Part shown: in pieces, positions 25,155 to 38,776 of the stretch
How the letters are laid out: the number at the start of each line of letters is the position of its first letter
Numbering within the stretch: position 1 is the stretch's first letter
DNA from: Dallia pectoralis
Lineage: Eukaryota > Chordata > Actinopteri > Esociformes > Umbridae
Length of the DNA stretch: 64,000 bases
Direction of reading: 5' to 3'
Assembly (NCBI GenBank): GCA_029465975.1
Contig: CM055728.1
Location: 9,663,619 to 9,727,618 of the forward strand
Notes under the pieces: model-generated
Database searches by the model: none
Seen by the model: the letters and a program-made list of their open reading frames with translations, nothing else
Told to the model about the DNA's origin: nothing
Program-made: the position numbers and the translations under genes

Positions 25155-28108
25155 AGATCTCACAGTCATGGGTGGTATCTGGCCCACTAGTATGGTGCTG
25201 TTTTAAGATCTCACAGTCATAGGTGGTATCTGGCCCACTAGTATGGTGCTGTTTTAAGATCTCACAGTCATGGGTGGTATCTGGCCCACTAGTATGGTGC
25301 TGTTTTAAGATCTCACAGTCATAGGTGGTATCTGGCCCACTAGTATGGTGCTGTTTTAAGATCTCACAGTCATGGGTGGTATCTGGCCCACTAGTATGGT
25401 GCTGTTTTAAGATCTCACAGTCATAGGTGGTATCTGGCCTACTAGTATGGTGCTGTTTTAAGATCTCACAGTCATGGGTGGTATCTGGCCCACTAGTATG
25501 GTGCTGTTTTAAGATCTCACAGTCATGGGTGGTATCTGGCCCACTAGTATGGTGCTGTTTTAAGATCTCACAGTCATGGGTGGTATCTGGCCCACTAGTA
25601 TGGTGCTGTTTTAAGATCTCACAGTCATGGGTGGTATCTGGCCCACTAGTATGGTGCTGTTTTAAGATCTCACAGTCATGGGTGGTATCTGGCCCACTAG
25701 TATGGTGCTGTTTTAAGATCTCACAGTCATAGGTGGTATCTGGCCCACTAGTATGGTGCTGTTTTAAGATCTCACAGTCATGGGTGGTATCTGGCCCACT
25801 AGTATGGTGCTGTTTTAAGATCTCACAGTCATGGGTGGTATCTGGCCCACTAGTATGGTGCTGTTTTAAGATCTCACAGTCATGGGTGGTATCTGGCCCA
25901 CTAGTATGGTGCTGTTTTAAGATCTCACAGTCATGGGTGGTATCTGGCCCACTAGTATGGTGCTGTTTTAAGATCTCACAGTCATGGGTGGTATCTGGCC
26001 CACTAGTATGGTGCTGTTTTAAGATCTCACAGTCATGGGTGGTATCTGGCCCACTAGTATGGTGCTGTTTTAAGATCTCACAGTCATAGGTGGTATCTGG
26101 CCCACTAGTATGGTGCTGTTTTAAGATCTCACAGTCATGGGTGGTATCTGGCCCACTAGTATGGTGCTGTTTTAAGATCTCACAGTCATGGGTGGTATCT
26201 GGCCCACTAGTATGGTGCTGTTTTAAGATCTCACAGTCATAGGTGGTATCTGGCCCACTAGTATGGTGCTGTTTTAAGATCTCACAGTCATAGGTGGTAT
26301 CTGGCCCACTAGTATGGTGCTGTTTTAAGATCTCACAGTCATGGGTGGTATCTGGCCCACTATTATGGTGCTGTTTTAAGATCTCACAGTCATAGGTGGT
26401 ATCTGGCCCACTAGTATGGTGCTGTTTTAAGATCTCACAGTCATGGGTGGTATCTGGCCCACTAGTATGGTGCTGTTTTAAGATCTCACAGTCATAGGTG
26501 GTATCTGGCCCACTAGTATGGTGCTGTTTTAAGATCTCACAGTCATGGGTGGTATCTGGCCCACTAGTATGGTGCTGTTTTAAGATCTCACAGTCATAGG
26601 TGGTATCTGGCCCACTAGTATGGTGCTGTTTTAAGATCTCACAGTCATGGGTGGTATCTGGCCCACTAGTATGGTGCTGTTTTAAGATCTCACAGTCATG
26701 GGTGGTATCTGGCCCACTAGTATGGTGCTGTTTTAAGATCTCACAGTCATGGGTGGTATCTGGCCCACTAGTATGGTGCTGTTTTAAGATCTCACAGTCA
26801 TAGGTGGTATCTGGCCCACTAGTATGGTGCTGTTTTAAGATCTCACAGTCATGGGTGGTATCTGGCCCACTAGTATGGTGCTGTTTCAAGATCTCACAGT
26901 CATGGGTGGTATCTGGCCCACTAGTATGGTGCTGTTTTAAGATCTCACAGTCATGGGTGGTATCTGGCCCACTAGTATGGTGCTGTTTTAAGATCTCACA
27001 GTCATAGGTGGTATCTGGCCCACTAGTATGGTGCTGTTTTAAGATCTCACAGTCATAGGTGGTATCTGGCCCACTAGTATGGTGCTGTTTTAAGATCTCA
27101 CAGTCATGGGTGGTATCTGGCCCACTAGTATGGTGCTGTTTTAAGATCTCACAGTCATAGGTGGTATCTGGCCCACTAGTATGGTGCTGTTTTAAGATCT
27201 CACAGTCATGGGTGGTATCTGGCCCACTAGTATGGTGCTGTTTTAAGATCTCACAGTCATAGGTGGTATCTGGCCCACTAGTATGGTGCTGTTTTAAGAT
27301 CTCACAGTCATGGGTGGTATCTGGCCCACTAGTATGGTGCTGTTTTAAGATCTCACAGTCATGGGTGGTATCTGGCCCACTAGTATGGGGCTGTTTTAAG
27401 ATCTCACAGTCATGGGTGGTATCTGGCCCACTAGTATGGTGCTGTTTTAAGATCTCACAGTCATGGGTGGTATCTGGCCCACTAGTATGGTGCTGTTTTA
27501 AGATCTCACAGTCATGGGTGGTATCTGGCCCACTAGTATGGGGCTGTTTTAAGATCTCACAGTCATGGGTGGTATCTGGCCCACTAGTATGGTGCTGTTT
27601 TAAGATCTCACAGTCATAGGTGGTATCTGGCCCACTAGTATGGTGCTGTTTTAAGATCTCACAGTCATGGGTGGTATCTGGCCCACTATTATGGTGCTGT
27701 TTTAAGATCTCACAGTCATAGGTGGTATCTGGCCCACTAGTATGGTGCTGTTTTAAGATCTCACAGTCATGGGTGGTATCTGGCCCACTAGTATGGTGCT
27801 GTTTCAAGATCTCACAGTCATGGGTGGTATCTGGCCCACTGGTATGGTGCTGTTTTAAGATCTCACTGTCATAGGTGGTATCTGGCCCACTAGTATGGTG
27901 CTGTTTTAAGATCTCACAGTCATGGGTGGTATCTGGCCCACTAGTATGGTGCTGTTTTAAGATCTCACAGTCATGGGTGGTATCTGGCCCACTAGTATGG
28001 TGCTGTTTTAAGGTCTCACAGTCATGGGTGGTATCTGGCCCACTAGTATGGTGCTGTTTTAAGATCTCACAGTCATGGGTGTTATCTGGCCCACTAGTAT
28101 GGTGCTGT
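25155..28108. repeat. 51-bp tandem array, 58 copies, no net indel
   Basis: The unit starts AGATCTCACAGTCATGGGTG and continues GTATCTGGCCCACTAGTATG. The first copy begins at 25155 and the fifty-eighth at 28062, exactly 57 x 51 bases later. The unit holds the palindromes AGATCT and ACTAGT. The commonest variant is CATAGG for CATGGG. The minus strand has an open frame of a 17-residue repeat, but the repeat contains no ATG in that frame. Plus-strand frames are broken by the CATAGG variant, which makes TAG. Confidence 0.98.
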
Positions 28109-29017
28109 AATTATGTTGGATTCAACAGAGGGCATGGGAAGAGAACGGCTAATGTACCACAGCCACAGCTGATAGTGACAATAAAAAAAGAAAAGAGACT
28201 ATCAAACATAGTAGTGGAATATATAGTGTCTGTCACTCTACTACTGTCAGAGACTTTGATAAGGAGATTAGGTGAATGCAAGACACGTTTGGATGCTATC
28301 TTTGCTGACCTTTAGTAGATAACACTCAGTACATTGTTTTATTTTTCTGTCAGCCCACACAATGTAGAAAAATATTCGAATTCGAATATTTTGCACAATT
28401 AATCCCGGTATCTATTAGACAGGAGTATGAACCTTGTTAAGCACAGCACTTGTTAGGACACAAAACAACATCAGGAAATGTATTCAAGTTATGTTTGTGA
28501 TTGCAATGTTTGGAAAAATAGTATTTTCTTACTGAAGTAACGGTCTAGACAGTGAGGAAAGTTATCTTGCATCAAGATCGCATACAGTGATTTGAATGTG
28601 AGTATGAGGTCTGATAAGCTGCGCACACTCAGACAGAGCCAAATCACTTACAATAAATTATAAGGATAGCAAACTGTCATTACATACAAATAGAGATAAA
28701 CAACAACTGCAACTGAGCACCAGGAATGCATATCGGAAAAGTTACTTCAATATAAATCATTTTGCATAAGGCATTTATAAATGGGATTAAAGCATTTCTG
28801 ATTTTTTTAATGGAATGAAAATACCCACAGCACTATAGGCAGTGCAAAAGCACCATCATTAGTACATGTTCACATTGGAAAGGTGAAATGAATCTCAAGC
28901 CGATGGTAAGAATCTCAAGCAGTCTTTTAAATAATAAAACATAAAAAAACATAAAAACATAATAACATTCACACAAACAAGGCTACAGAGGCCGACAGAA
29001 GAAAAGTGTTATTTTAC

Positions 29018-29110
29018 CTTGATTCCCAGTCCTGTCAGTGAGAGACCGATAGACTCCCTGCTCTGCTTTTACCCAAAGTTACGGACATTGGATGTGTGCA
29101 ATAAGCGCTC
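29018..29110 (-). promoter_or_regulatory. candidate non-coding first exon or promoter on the minus strand, possibly fbln2
   Basis: Read on the minus strand, the sequence ends at 29018 in a good donor context (CAAG/GTAAAAT). A GC-box-like GGGGCGGGAC lies about 115-125 bases upstream (about 29132-29141). The fbln2 coding exon has a 3' acceptor just before its ATG, so at least one upstream non-coding exon is required, and this is the best-looking site found. It is 17 kb away and unproven; it could also be unrelated unique sequence. Confidence 0.2.
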
Positions 29111-29740
29111 AAAGGGAACAGTGAGGGAGAGGGGCGGGACAAAAACTTTCTTTGCCCTCTGAATACTTAAGCAAATGAAAGGTCCTGGGTAATTTAACCG
29201 CTATATTTCATTATGCGACATCACGTATCTGATCTCTCCAATCAGAGCACGGCGCTGCTTTTTTTCTAGAAATAAGCTCTTGCTTTCACGTGTGTATATA
29301 TATATTGTTTATTTGAAGAATGTTATTTACCAATACACAAATATAGACAGACATTTCAGATGTTAGTATATTTAATTCCAGCAAAACTCAGCACATATGC
29401 GGTTACACTGCAGATTAACAATAATTTAAAAAAAATAACTATGTTGTTGTCTGTTGCAAAAAGACACACCAAAATACAACCAATGTTCTCTCAAAAAGAA
29501 ATCATTGCATGACCTGTTATACTGTTTTCTCTGGGCCTGCACCTGATCATGTCCATGGCCGGAAAAGATAGCCTGGTTGAAGACCTAAAGTACAGCAATT
29601 ACCTTGAGTGTGTGAGCTCCTGTCCCTCAAGACAGACATAATGTCTGGAGCACTGATGAGATTTTGTGACATTGGCTAACCCCGAAATTACCCCCAAGCA
29701 GAGGTCAGTAAACACTAATTCCATCATAATGTGACATACT

Positions 29741-29746
29741 CACAAA

Positions 29747-29785
<39 letters not shown>

Positions 29786-29796
29786 ACATGCTCACA
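29741..29796. repeat. CA microsatellite
   Basis: An interrupted (CA)n run of about 55 bases. Confidence 0.9.
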
Positions 29797-32700
29797 CATG
29801 TGTAGTTGTACAATCTGTTTTATCTTAGGGCCATAAGGCCATGAGTAAGAATGGTCCATAAGACAAAAGGCCCTTCACTATTGATAGACACATTGATTAA
29901 TCAGGCGATGGGTTATTGGTGATTTGGTTCAGGGACACTTCAATGACACAAATGAGTTTATGGCTCCAGAACATTTTCTTGCGTGCATTTTGTTGCAAAG
30001 AGAACATCACATGTCTTTCTATAAACTTTATTGATCTGTTGTAGCATAGAAAACCTCAACAGTGTGTCCTTATGTTACAGAGCAAGCCTTTATATGATCA
30101 GAAATCACCTTAACCTTAACGTTTTTACCAAACTGTTTTTATAAATCTGTAGGAGTGAAATCCAATGCCCACGTGTTGTACGCTGCATTTCTTTATTGAG
30201 TGACACATTTACCCCCCAATGATCTGTCATGCCAGCATTTGTGGAGGTGGTCCAATGCCACAGCAATTCAATCCAACCAGAGTGTGTTCACGTTTATTGT
30301 GACTGTCAATGCAATCAGGCAGTGACAGCACTTGGGACGAACACACAGATTGATTTTGAACTGATCATGGTGTCGGCCTGGCCTGGGTGGTGCCTGGAGA
30401 CAGACTGTCTCGGGTGTTGTAATGAGCTAACTGGCGGTGGAGCAAGTGTCCCTCTGTCCCCAGCTGCAGACCCCAGGCTGCAATTTAAAGCAACACAAAC
30501 CCTCTGTAGAATACCCAGTCATTTATCATAAAGGTCACTGACTTCAACCAGAATCCTAAATGTGTCTTTGATCAAAAAACCGTGCGACACAGTATGGAGA
30601 AGAGAGTCAGTTATGACTTAAGAAATAACTGGAGAGGTTGAGTAACTGGAGCAAATACCTTCAAAATATCACAAATAAACATATGCAACAGAACATTTGG
30701 TTTCATGTCTGCTTTTGCTGTGGAACAGTTGTACATTTTATACAGTTTATATAACCAAATACCGCATTTCTGGAATTATACATTGGAATGATTTTACATT
30801 GTGTAGAGCAATCACACATATCTTAACCCTGTGTAAATATTTAATATTTGACCATGCTGTTTTTTATCTTGATTGTAATGGTTTCGTGATGGCAAATATG
30901 CAATGTTCTTTCTACAAATCAAAACCAGAAGTTCCAATATCTGAGGTTTGATGAAGTCTTCGGAATAATCTCAACATCTTAAACATCTGTTTTGAAACAT
31001 AAGCAAAGTGACGCCCTTTGACGAAGCTGTTCTTGTGAATGGTGTCATCGTGTAACTGCAGTGTGAAGAGTACGGTCGATGACCTCTGAGTGCTCTTCTG
31101 ACATTCCCAGGGTGCAACCTGGCCCCTATAGTGCCTCAGACAGGATAACCTGACCTGGCACAGGCCTTATTGGCTCGCTTTGTTGTTATTTCCCATTCAT
31201 GCATGTCTCAGCAGTGACTTCTGCCAATACTGATTCATCCAGTCCACGGCCCTCAATCGCTGCTTCTTAATAATCCAGCTAATGGGACCCTCCCAGTACT
31301 CTCCGCCATTACGCATTTCTCCAGGAACTCCGAGGAGGTTTTATTGCCCGTTTACAGCACCTCTCCCTTCTGAGAACAAATCGGGCCGTTGTCGTGCGCC
31401 GGTCAGAGCTGGGCGGCGTTCGCTGTAATCTGCCCCCTCCACATTCTTCTCATTCATGTGGACATCAGTGTGACTGTGACGTCATTGTCTGATAGCCCCC
31501 ACCCCCCTGGTGTGCAGCGGGTGGTAATGTAATCTGCCTGCAGCGTGACACAATGTGCTGACCTCCCATTTGTTTAAACAGGTGAAGAGGGAATTCCCCA
31601 TGATTTAAATCTTTAGTAGTCACATTTATACTGAGCCTGTGGGTCGTTGTCTGTCGAACTAGGCCCTGCCAGGGTGCACGATTGGATTTTGGCGTAAAAA
31701 CGGTTCCCTCCCGCCGTTCCCGAAATGCTCCCGTAAAAAAAAAACGAATAAATCGTGAACGTAGCGGCGATGCTAACGGGCGACTCACGATCTCAGTCAT
31801 GCCTTGCCGGGGTATTGACACGCATGTGGCCACAGCAGGGCTATCGGTCAATATAAATGATTGTGGCTCCCATTTTAACACCCAGCCTACATACAGACAC
31901 GTGTTCGTTCAAAGAGACTGTTGGCCGGTTATGAAGTGAGCGTAGGAAGTCTTTAATGTAGCCCGGGCAGGGCAGGGAACACACATGGGGACGTAAGAGG
32001 TGAATATCATGAAAGTGAGAGCACACCTGCGTCTTGTAAAGAGTTTCTGGACATTGCAGGGATGCTATACCTTCATCAGCGGTTACATATTTGAACTTAT
32101 TGTGTGTTACTCTGCCTATTTCTGTCAAGTAAAGGTAATGTAATGTGTGGCATCACATCCAGACTTACCCATGGATGCATTTCACAGTATGTCAGAATTA
32201 ACACACTTTATAGTTGGGAACTATTGTATTGAGGTAGATAAATAAATAGTATATCTCCTCGGTTTGTATTAAGGTCAATACACCATTTGACACCATTTCA
32301 CCATTTGGAAAACATATACATTGTTTTAATGAATGAGGAGCTTTTTATTTCTATCCACTTAATACCGAAAAAGAACATTTAAAGCGTGGAACAAACTACG
32401 TTATAACGTGATTTAACGCCATGAATTTAAGGAAACGAGTTATAGAACTTTGCTGTTACCACTACAGTTGGATGGACGACAAATAATGTTTTATTGACCA
32501 ACATCAACCAAGGTTTGACAGAATAGTCTTGTGTAACTAATTGGTTGATGGTGATGCCTGCAATGCCCACAAAAAGGCCAAGAAAGCAGAACAGCAGGAA
32601 AACGTTCTCACCCACATCTGTAGGTCAATGGGTTAGGAGCATCTGATAAATGTCTAAATGTAAATGTTAGCATTCCTTCACGCCGAAATCCTTTTTCTGA

Positions 32701-33900
32701 GGCAGGGCCTGAATTCACAACATCGTAACAACTTTTATGATGTATGCCTACTGCAAACTCTTTACTGTGCCTCACAGCGGGGGGACACTCCAAAACAATC
32801 TGGTTTGTTTAAGCCCCTCTAATGCCTTTTACCTCTTCCTGTGACGAACTAAAGGGATGACCCAAGGCTTTTATGTTGATTCAGACTCGTCGTTGAGTGC
32901 AAACCTGGTGTCCATTTTTGCTCTCTCACACCCGTCTGTATGGGCAGCTGTGGGGAAGAGATGGCAGATAATGTAGACACACCAACTGCATAATTCCAGA
33001 AGGAGAAAAACAATACATCTTGTACTTCCAGTCAGAATCAGTGAGTGCAATATCAGACTGGGTGGTCAGAGAGTTTGAGAATGTATTACAGAACAGGATT
33101 CCTGTGGTGCAGGTTACCCAAACAAATCACTGATAAAGTATTATGAAAGTAAATAATTTGCCAGCGTGACTGACAACCAACCTTTCAGATTTTAAAACAC
33201 ATGCGTTTTCCAGAAGACGTGCCATTTTGTCGAAATTATTTCCCAAATCCCTTTTAAAAACATTGGCAAAAAAATCATTTTCATTTTTTAAACATTTTCA
33301 TTTTCTTGGCACCCGCTGGAGCTCTTCCCGTTTTCTATCTGTGGATCAAGTTCATGGCAGCTTAGCTGTGAACACAGTCAAGCAGACTGGGATTGAAAAG
33401 ATGACAGGCGGATCTATTCAATGAAAAGAGCCAGCCCCACATTATTAGGACTCTGTGTTTTGCATAAGGCTAGTTTGGTGTTAAAACCCTCTGTTGTCTC
33501 GACATGAGGGTCCGTTTCTCTGAAGAACTGTTAACAGACCAGCTGCTTTTCTTTCAGGTTTTGTGCCTTTCTTGCTGAACTGTTACATCAGCTATGCTGA
33601 TATCAGACCACAGTACCAACAACATTCCCAGTACATTACCCCTCCTGAACGGTCGAAACTAAAGGTTTTAACATCCTCCGATGTCGGCATACCACTGTCA
33701 GCTCTTATTGACTTGCCCAGAAAACCGAACTTGGTTCAATGAATGTTCTCAGTAGAATTTCGAGAGTTTGTGGCAAATGTTTTCATAACGTTCGTGCTCT
33801 TGCTGATGAGTTCATTAGCATGATGTCGCAGGAACATTGCCAGACTGTTGCGCTCAGATATTGCATATTGATGACATGCATTTGGTCACATTATTATGGG

Positions 33901-34380
33901 AACAATCATAACATTTTGGTTATGGTCTGCAGGGGTTCTAAACAATCATAACATTTTGGTTATGGTCTGCAGGGGTTCTAAACAATCATAACATTTTGGT
34001 TATGGTCTGCAGTGGTTCTAAACAATCATAACATTTTGGTTATGGTCTGCAGGGGTTCTAAACAATCATAACATTTTGGTTATGGTCTGCAGTGGTTCTA
34101 AACAATCATAACATTTTGGTTATGGTCTGCAGTGGTTCTAAACAATCATAACATTTTGGTTATGGTCTGCAGTGGTTCTAAACAATCATAACATTTTGGT
34201 TATGGTCTGCAGGGGTTCTAAACAATCATAACATTTTGGTTATGGTCTGCAGGGGTTCTAAACAATCATAACATTTTGGTTATGGTCTGCAGGGGTTCTA
34301 AACAATCATAACATTTTGGTTATGGTCTGCAGGGGTTCTAAACAATCATAACATTTTGGTTATGGTCTGCAGGGGTTCTA
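33901..34380. repeat. 40-bp tandem array, exactly 12 copies
   Basis: The unit starts AACAATCATAACATTTTGGT and ends in CTGCAGGGGTTCTA. The only clear variation is AGGGG or AGTGG after CTGC. The T form is in copies 3 and 5-7. Confidence 0.97.
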
Positions 34381-36259
34381 ACAGAATCTTCTGCTTCACA
34401 AATTTGTAGTGAATATATGAAGAACATTTTAAGGGTATTTCATTGAAAAAAATCTTTTTTTTTTCATTTCGTTGTCATCCTAATGTTATATAAAGTCTGG
34501 CCATAGTTCCAGTTAGGTGTCGGAGTGTATTGTGCTGTATGTGACAAGCTCTACACTTTCTCCCTGTTACATTCAACACTTGAGCCTCTAGGGGTCTGGA
34601 ATACTGCTATCTAACCAGCCATGTTTTCTGAAACACAATGACACCACCAGGGCTTCAGTCTGCAATATGACCTGTCTGGTCACCTCTGGCACGGCATACC
34701 ATTGTTTAAAACACATTTCACGAACGATTATGCGTCTCATTGCGCTTTGCTTGTTCTTGTGTCCAGGAAACCAGCAACACAATCGTGACTGAACATTTTG
34801 GTTTCAGATCAAAGAGCAGGCGGATACACTGCGAATCAGAGGAGACACGCAGAGATGCGGCGTGATTGCGAAATCTGGTTGAACTCCATGAGCGTTCGCT
34901 CGTGACCTCGTCCGCTGCCATGCCAATGGATGACATCACGCACATAAAGGGATGTGAGATAAATCAGTCGTCACTCCCATAGCTCATGGTCTCTTCCCTA
35001 AAACCAGACATCAGCTGACGTGACGTAATTTCACTAAATGAGCTCAGTCCTGTCTTCATCGACACTGTCGTGGTCGAGGGTTAATGGATGTGATGAAAAA
35101 CACCTTCCCTACATTTGAACTGCACTGCCATCTCTTCCAGTGTATTTTCTTTTCACTGAGTTTCTTCTTTGGGGAAAGCAGGTGCTGTGCGTGTATGATA
35201 TACCTTCCTTGTAAAGTAACTGCCTCGATTATAGCTTTCACTGCTTTACTGAAATTATTGTCTGGTTCTTTGGCACAGGCGGTAATTTAGAGATGGTGAT
35301 CATGTCTCCGTTGTCCAGTGGGCAGCATTTTATTTTTCATGGTGAAAGAACTGAAATTACTCACAGAGTCCTTAGACACTGACTGCTTGTATTTCTTTTG
35401 TCTACTATCTATGCGAGGATTCAAATTCCGTAACCATTTATGGATTTGGCTTTATGTAAATGTTCTGTCTGATGCTTATATTTCTCTGGTTTCAAATCCC
35501 AAGCATCTCCTGCTTCACTGATGTTTAGCCCTTGGTCAGATTTCCATGAAAATGTTTGATCTCTGAATTGCAGATTATTGAGACCTCCAAGTAAAATGCA
35601 AATAAGCAAACATATTCATAATTACTGTTGCCATACAAACACATTTTGCTTGTGATTAGCATGCCTCCTCTTCACCTTAGAAATGTTATTTTATTCCTTA
35701 GTTCCTTATTCTGTATGAATAGACTGAAATAAAGAAAATGAATAGAATGAATTAAAGTAGATTGGAGTAAAATGTAAAATACAATAGATTTAATTTAATT
35801 TTAATAGAATGGCCTAAGTTGGCTCATCTGTCAAGATAAATTGCTTGTTTTTTCCCTTTAAGGTGTTAAGAGATGGTATGTACAGACCAATATACATTTA
35901 GTAAAAATTATTTATTAATAATACATTGTAATAGAAAATAAATGGAATTCAATCTAAATGTTAAAATGTAAAAAGGAAAAAATATGTACATTTCAGAATC
36001 AGGATAATTTGCAAGTCTTTTCACTCACACAATGATTTTTTTCTGACCACTAGCTGCAGCATTTAAGGGGATAGATGGAACATTTACTGTAAAGCACTAT
36101 AATATATTTGAATAAAAACAATCTCATATAAATGACCTACATGTAAACGATAAACACATAGAATGTTCAATTACCAATGTCTGCAAGTTTGGAGTCAAAT
36201 ATCTATCAGCGACATCTAGGGGTGAAAAGGGGTGTACTGCATGCAGTAGGTGATGCATG
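34381..36259. other. AT-rich stretch, nothing recognised
   Basis: No supported coding frame. At about 36049 it shares ACCACTAGCTGCAGCATTTA with the end of the transposase fragment at about 21370, so part of it is probably dispersed repeat. Confidence 0.45.
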
Positions 36260-36467
36260 ACTTAGATATCATCTACATGGTGTTGTTAGATAATACAGGT
36301 ACTTAGAAATCATCTACATGGTATTGTTAGATAGTACAGGTACTTAGAAATCATCTACATGGTATTGATAGATAATACAGGTACTTAGAAAGCATCTACA
36401 TGGTATTGATAAATAGTACAGGTACTTAGAAATCACCTACATGGTATTGCTAGATAGTACAGGTGCT
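36260..36467. repeat. 41-bp tandem array, 5 copies
   Basis: Units begin ACTTAGAAATCATCTACATG at 36260, 36301, 36342, 36383 and 36424, with several base changes between copies. It is older-looking than the other arrays. Confidence 0.92.
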
Positions 36468-37488
36468 TAAATTGCAATTGACATTGTAGCTTCATCTTTT
36501 GCCACAAAATGAATGAAAAAGTTTGTATTGGTTATTCTGTTATTCTTTCAAAATTATTACTCATATGCAAAAAATATTACACAGAGGCAAAAGTTGATTG
36601 ATATCATTTTAAATATATGGATTTTCTAAATCACAGTTGTTCTCAATCGCAATGGCCTAACTCTAATAACAATTGTTTTTAGGAATAATTCGTTTAACAC
36701 CAATTCGTTTAACACCAATTTAAATGTATTATTCATTTAAGCAGATTCCATGTGTTTTGGCTCACACAATACCTACATGCACATATTAAAAATATGATTT
36801 ACAATCTACAACCAATCACATATGGAGCTTGCCCACAGCCCAATAACTACCATTTTTGACCACGGAGGAACACTAAAACCATGAACAGCAGCTACATGCT
36901 CGTGGACGTGAGGTATGATGTGTAGGAATGTATGGTGGTGTTGCATAGAAAACATAATAGTAGGAGATATAGAAGGCAAAGCATAAGTGTCCTTGATGAA
37001 ATCACAACCACAACCGTGGACCACAATAATAACCCACGGTCTTGATTGTCTAGGTACCATAATGTATGCAAATCTAGGGGCGCCATTTATCCATAGGGGC
37101 GCCAAATAAGCAGCAACATAAAAATACAAATTGGCTGCGTTGCTATGGGGGCACCAGCTAAAATCTAAGCAAAAATCTTGCCTATAGGGCATCATACTGG
37201 TCAGGACCATATCTGTAATATGATCTATTAGTGAATATATAGGTGCTGCACAACAACCTCATGCAGGTGGCAGAGCAGAAGTATTCAGCCATCAGCAGGA
37301 ACAAGACATTTGCCACATTGTCATAGCCAACAATTCCATCAGGCTTACACAGAAGTGTAGTCATCAATGACAACAATATCTGAAAAAAACATCCACTACA
37401 TACAGAATTTTTTACAAAATATCAATTGATAATTTAACACCTCTACAAAAATCTACTAGATGCCATTTGCAAGGAATAATGATATTAT
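36468..37488. other. AT-rich stretch, nothing recognised
   Basis: Contains a minus-strand frame of 134 codons (36806-37210) with no recognisable similarity or motif. It is probably random. Confidence 0.45.
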
Positions 37489-38222
37489 GGAGCTCTGGTA
37501 CCAGTACGTCCAGGTAAACTATTGGTGTGCACCTGGTATATTGATATGAAGGAGCTCTGGTACCAGTACGTCCAGTTAAACTATTGGTGTGCACCTGGTA
37601 TATTGATGTGAAGGAGCTCTGGTACCAGTACGTCCAGGTAAACTATTGGTGTGCACCTGGTATATTGATGTGAAGGAGCTCTGGTACCAGTACGTCCAGG
37701 TAAACTATTGGTGTGCACCTGGTATATTGATGTGAAGGAGCTCTGGTACCAGTACATCCAGGTAAACTATTGGTGTGCACCTGGTATATTGATGTGAAGG
37801 AGCGCTGGTACCAGTACATCCAGGTAAACTATTGGTGTGCACCTGGTATATTGATGTGAAGGAGCTCTGGTACCAGTACGTCCAGTTAAACTATTGGTGT
37901 GCACCTGGTATATTGATGTGAAGGAGCGCTGGTACCAGTACGTCCAGTTAAACTATTGGTGTGCACCTGGTATATTGATGTGAAGGAGCTCTGGTACCAG
38001 TACGTCCAGGTAAACTATTGGTGTGCACCTGGTATATTGATGTGAAGGAGCTCTGGTACCAGTACATCCAGGTAAACTATTGGTGTGCACCTGGTATATT
38101 GATGTGAAGGAGCTCTGGTACCAGTACGTCCAGGTAAACTATTGGTGTGCACCTGGTATATTGATGTGAAGGAGCTCTGGTACCAGTACGTCCAGGTAAA
38201 CTATTGGTGTGCACCTGGTATG
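37489..38222. repeat. 62-bp tandem array, 12 copies
   Basis: The unit starts GGAGCTCTGGTACCAGTACG and includes CTATTGGTGTGCACCTGGTA. Each unit carries three 6-bp palindromes (GAGCTC, GGTACC, GTGCAC). The copies differ at about five positions. Confidence 0.97.
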
Positions 38223-38776
38223 TTGTATAGGGAGTTTTACTCTTCTTCAATCATGCCTGTATATACTTTTTGAGGTTGTAGATAACCATAAGAACGGATC
38301 TACACAACTTAACCGATTCAAGAATAGGCTATATAGGTAAAACTCACTTTATATTTGATTTCTGTGTTATCGAAATAGAGAACAATAGAGCTGGAAGGAC
38401 ATGTAATGACCCACATTTCTGTTTTTGTAGACAATGGATTCAATCTGGCCAAATGCATGAGACTTGGCCCCAATCTCCATGGACACCAAGCCCCAATTGG
38501 CACACCAGGCCAACGTGGGGAACGTGTTATTGGGCCCAATACACCCAACTTTCCCTGGCCTTCCTAAATACACTTTACAATGACCTAATACCAGAACACA
38601 AATGAGAATTCTGGCCGTCATTATTGCCAGAAATGCCAAATGATGTAATTGTGTGTAATAATGTTAGCTTCCATCTAACTGACACTGCTAGAGAATGTTT
38701 TGCTGCGCATGAACAGATAACACCTTTAACAATCTGTTACTTTCACAACTCCTCATTCCAGAATCCCGTAGAAGAT
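38223..38776. other. spacer between the 62-bp and 18-bp arrays, nothing recognised
   Basis: Unique sequence with short random frames only. Confidence 0.5.

Larger units (their letters stand above)
28109..33900. other. 5.8-kb intergenic or intronic stretch without a recognised gene
   Basis: Holds a CA microsatellite, the candidate minus-strand non-coding exon near 29.0-29.1 kb, and many short random frames. HDAC11, expected between fbln2 and nup210 from human gene order, was looked for by its motifs and not seen, although exons under 60 codons could be missed. Confidence 0.45.

Noticed and set aside
22381..28108. CRISPR-like regular repeats (22-bp and 51-bp arrays)
   Set aside because: There are no unique spacers between repeats; the units are directly head-to-tail, and this is vertebrate DNA.
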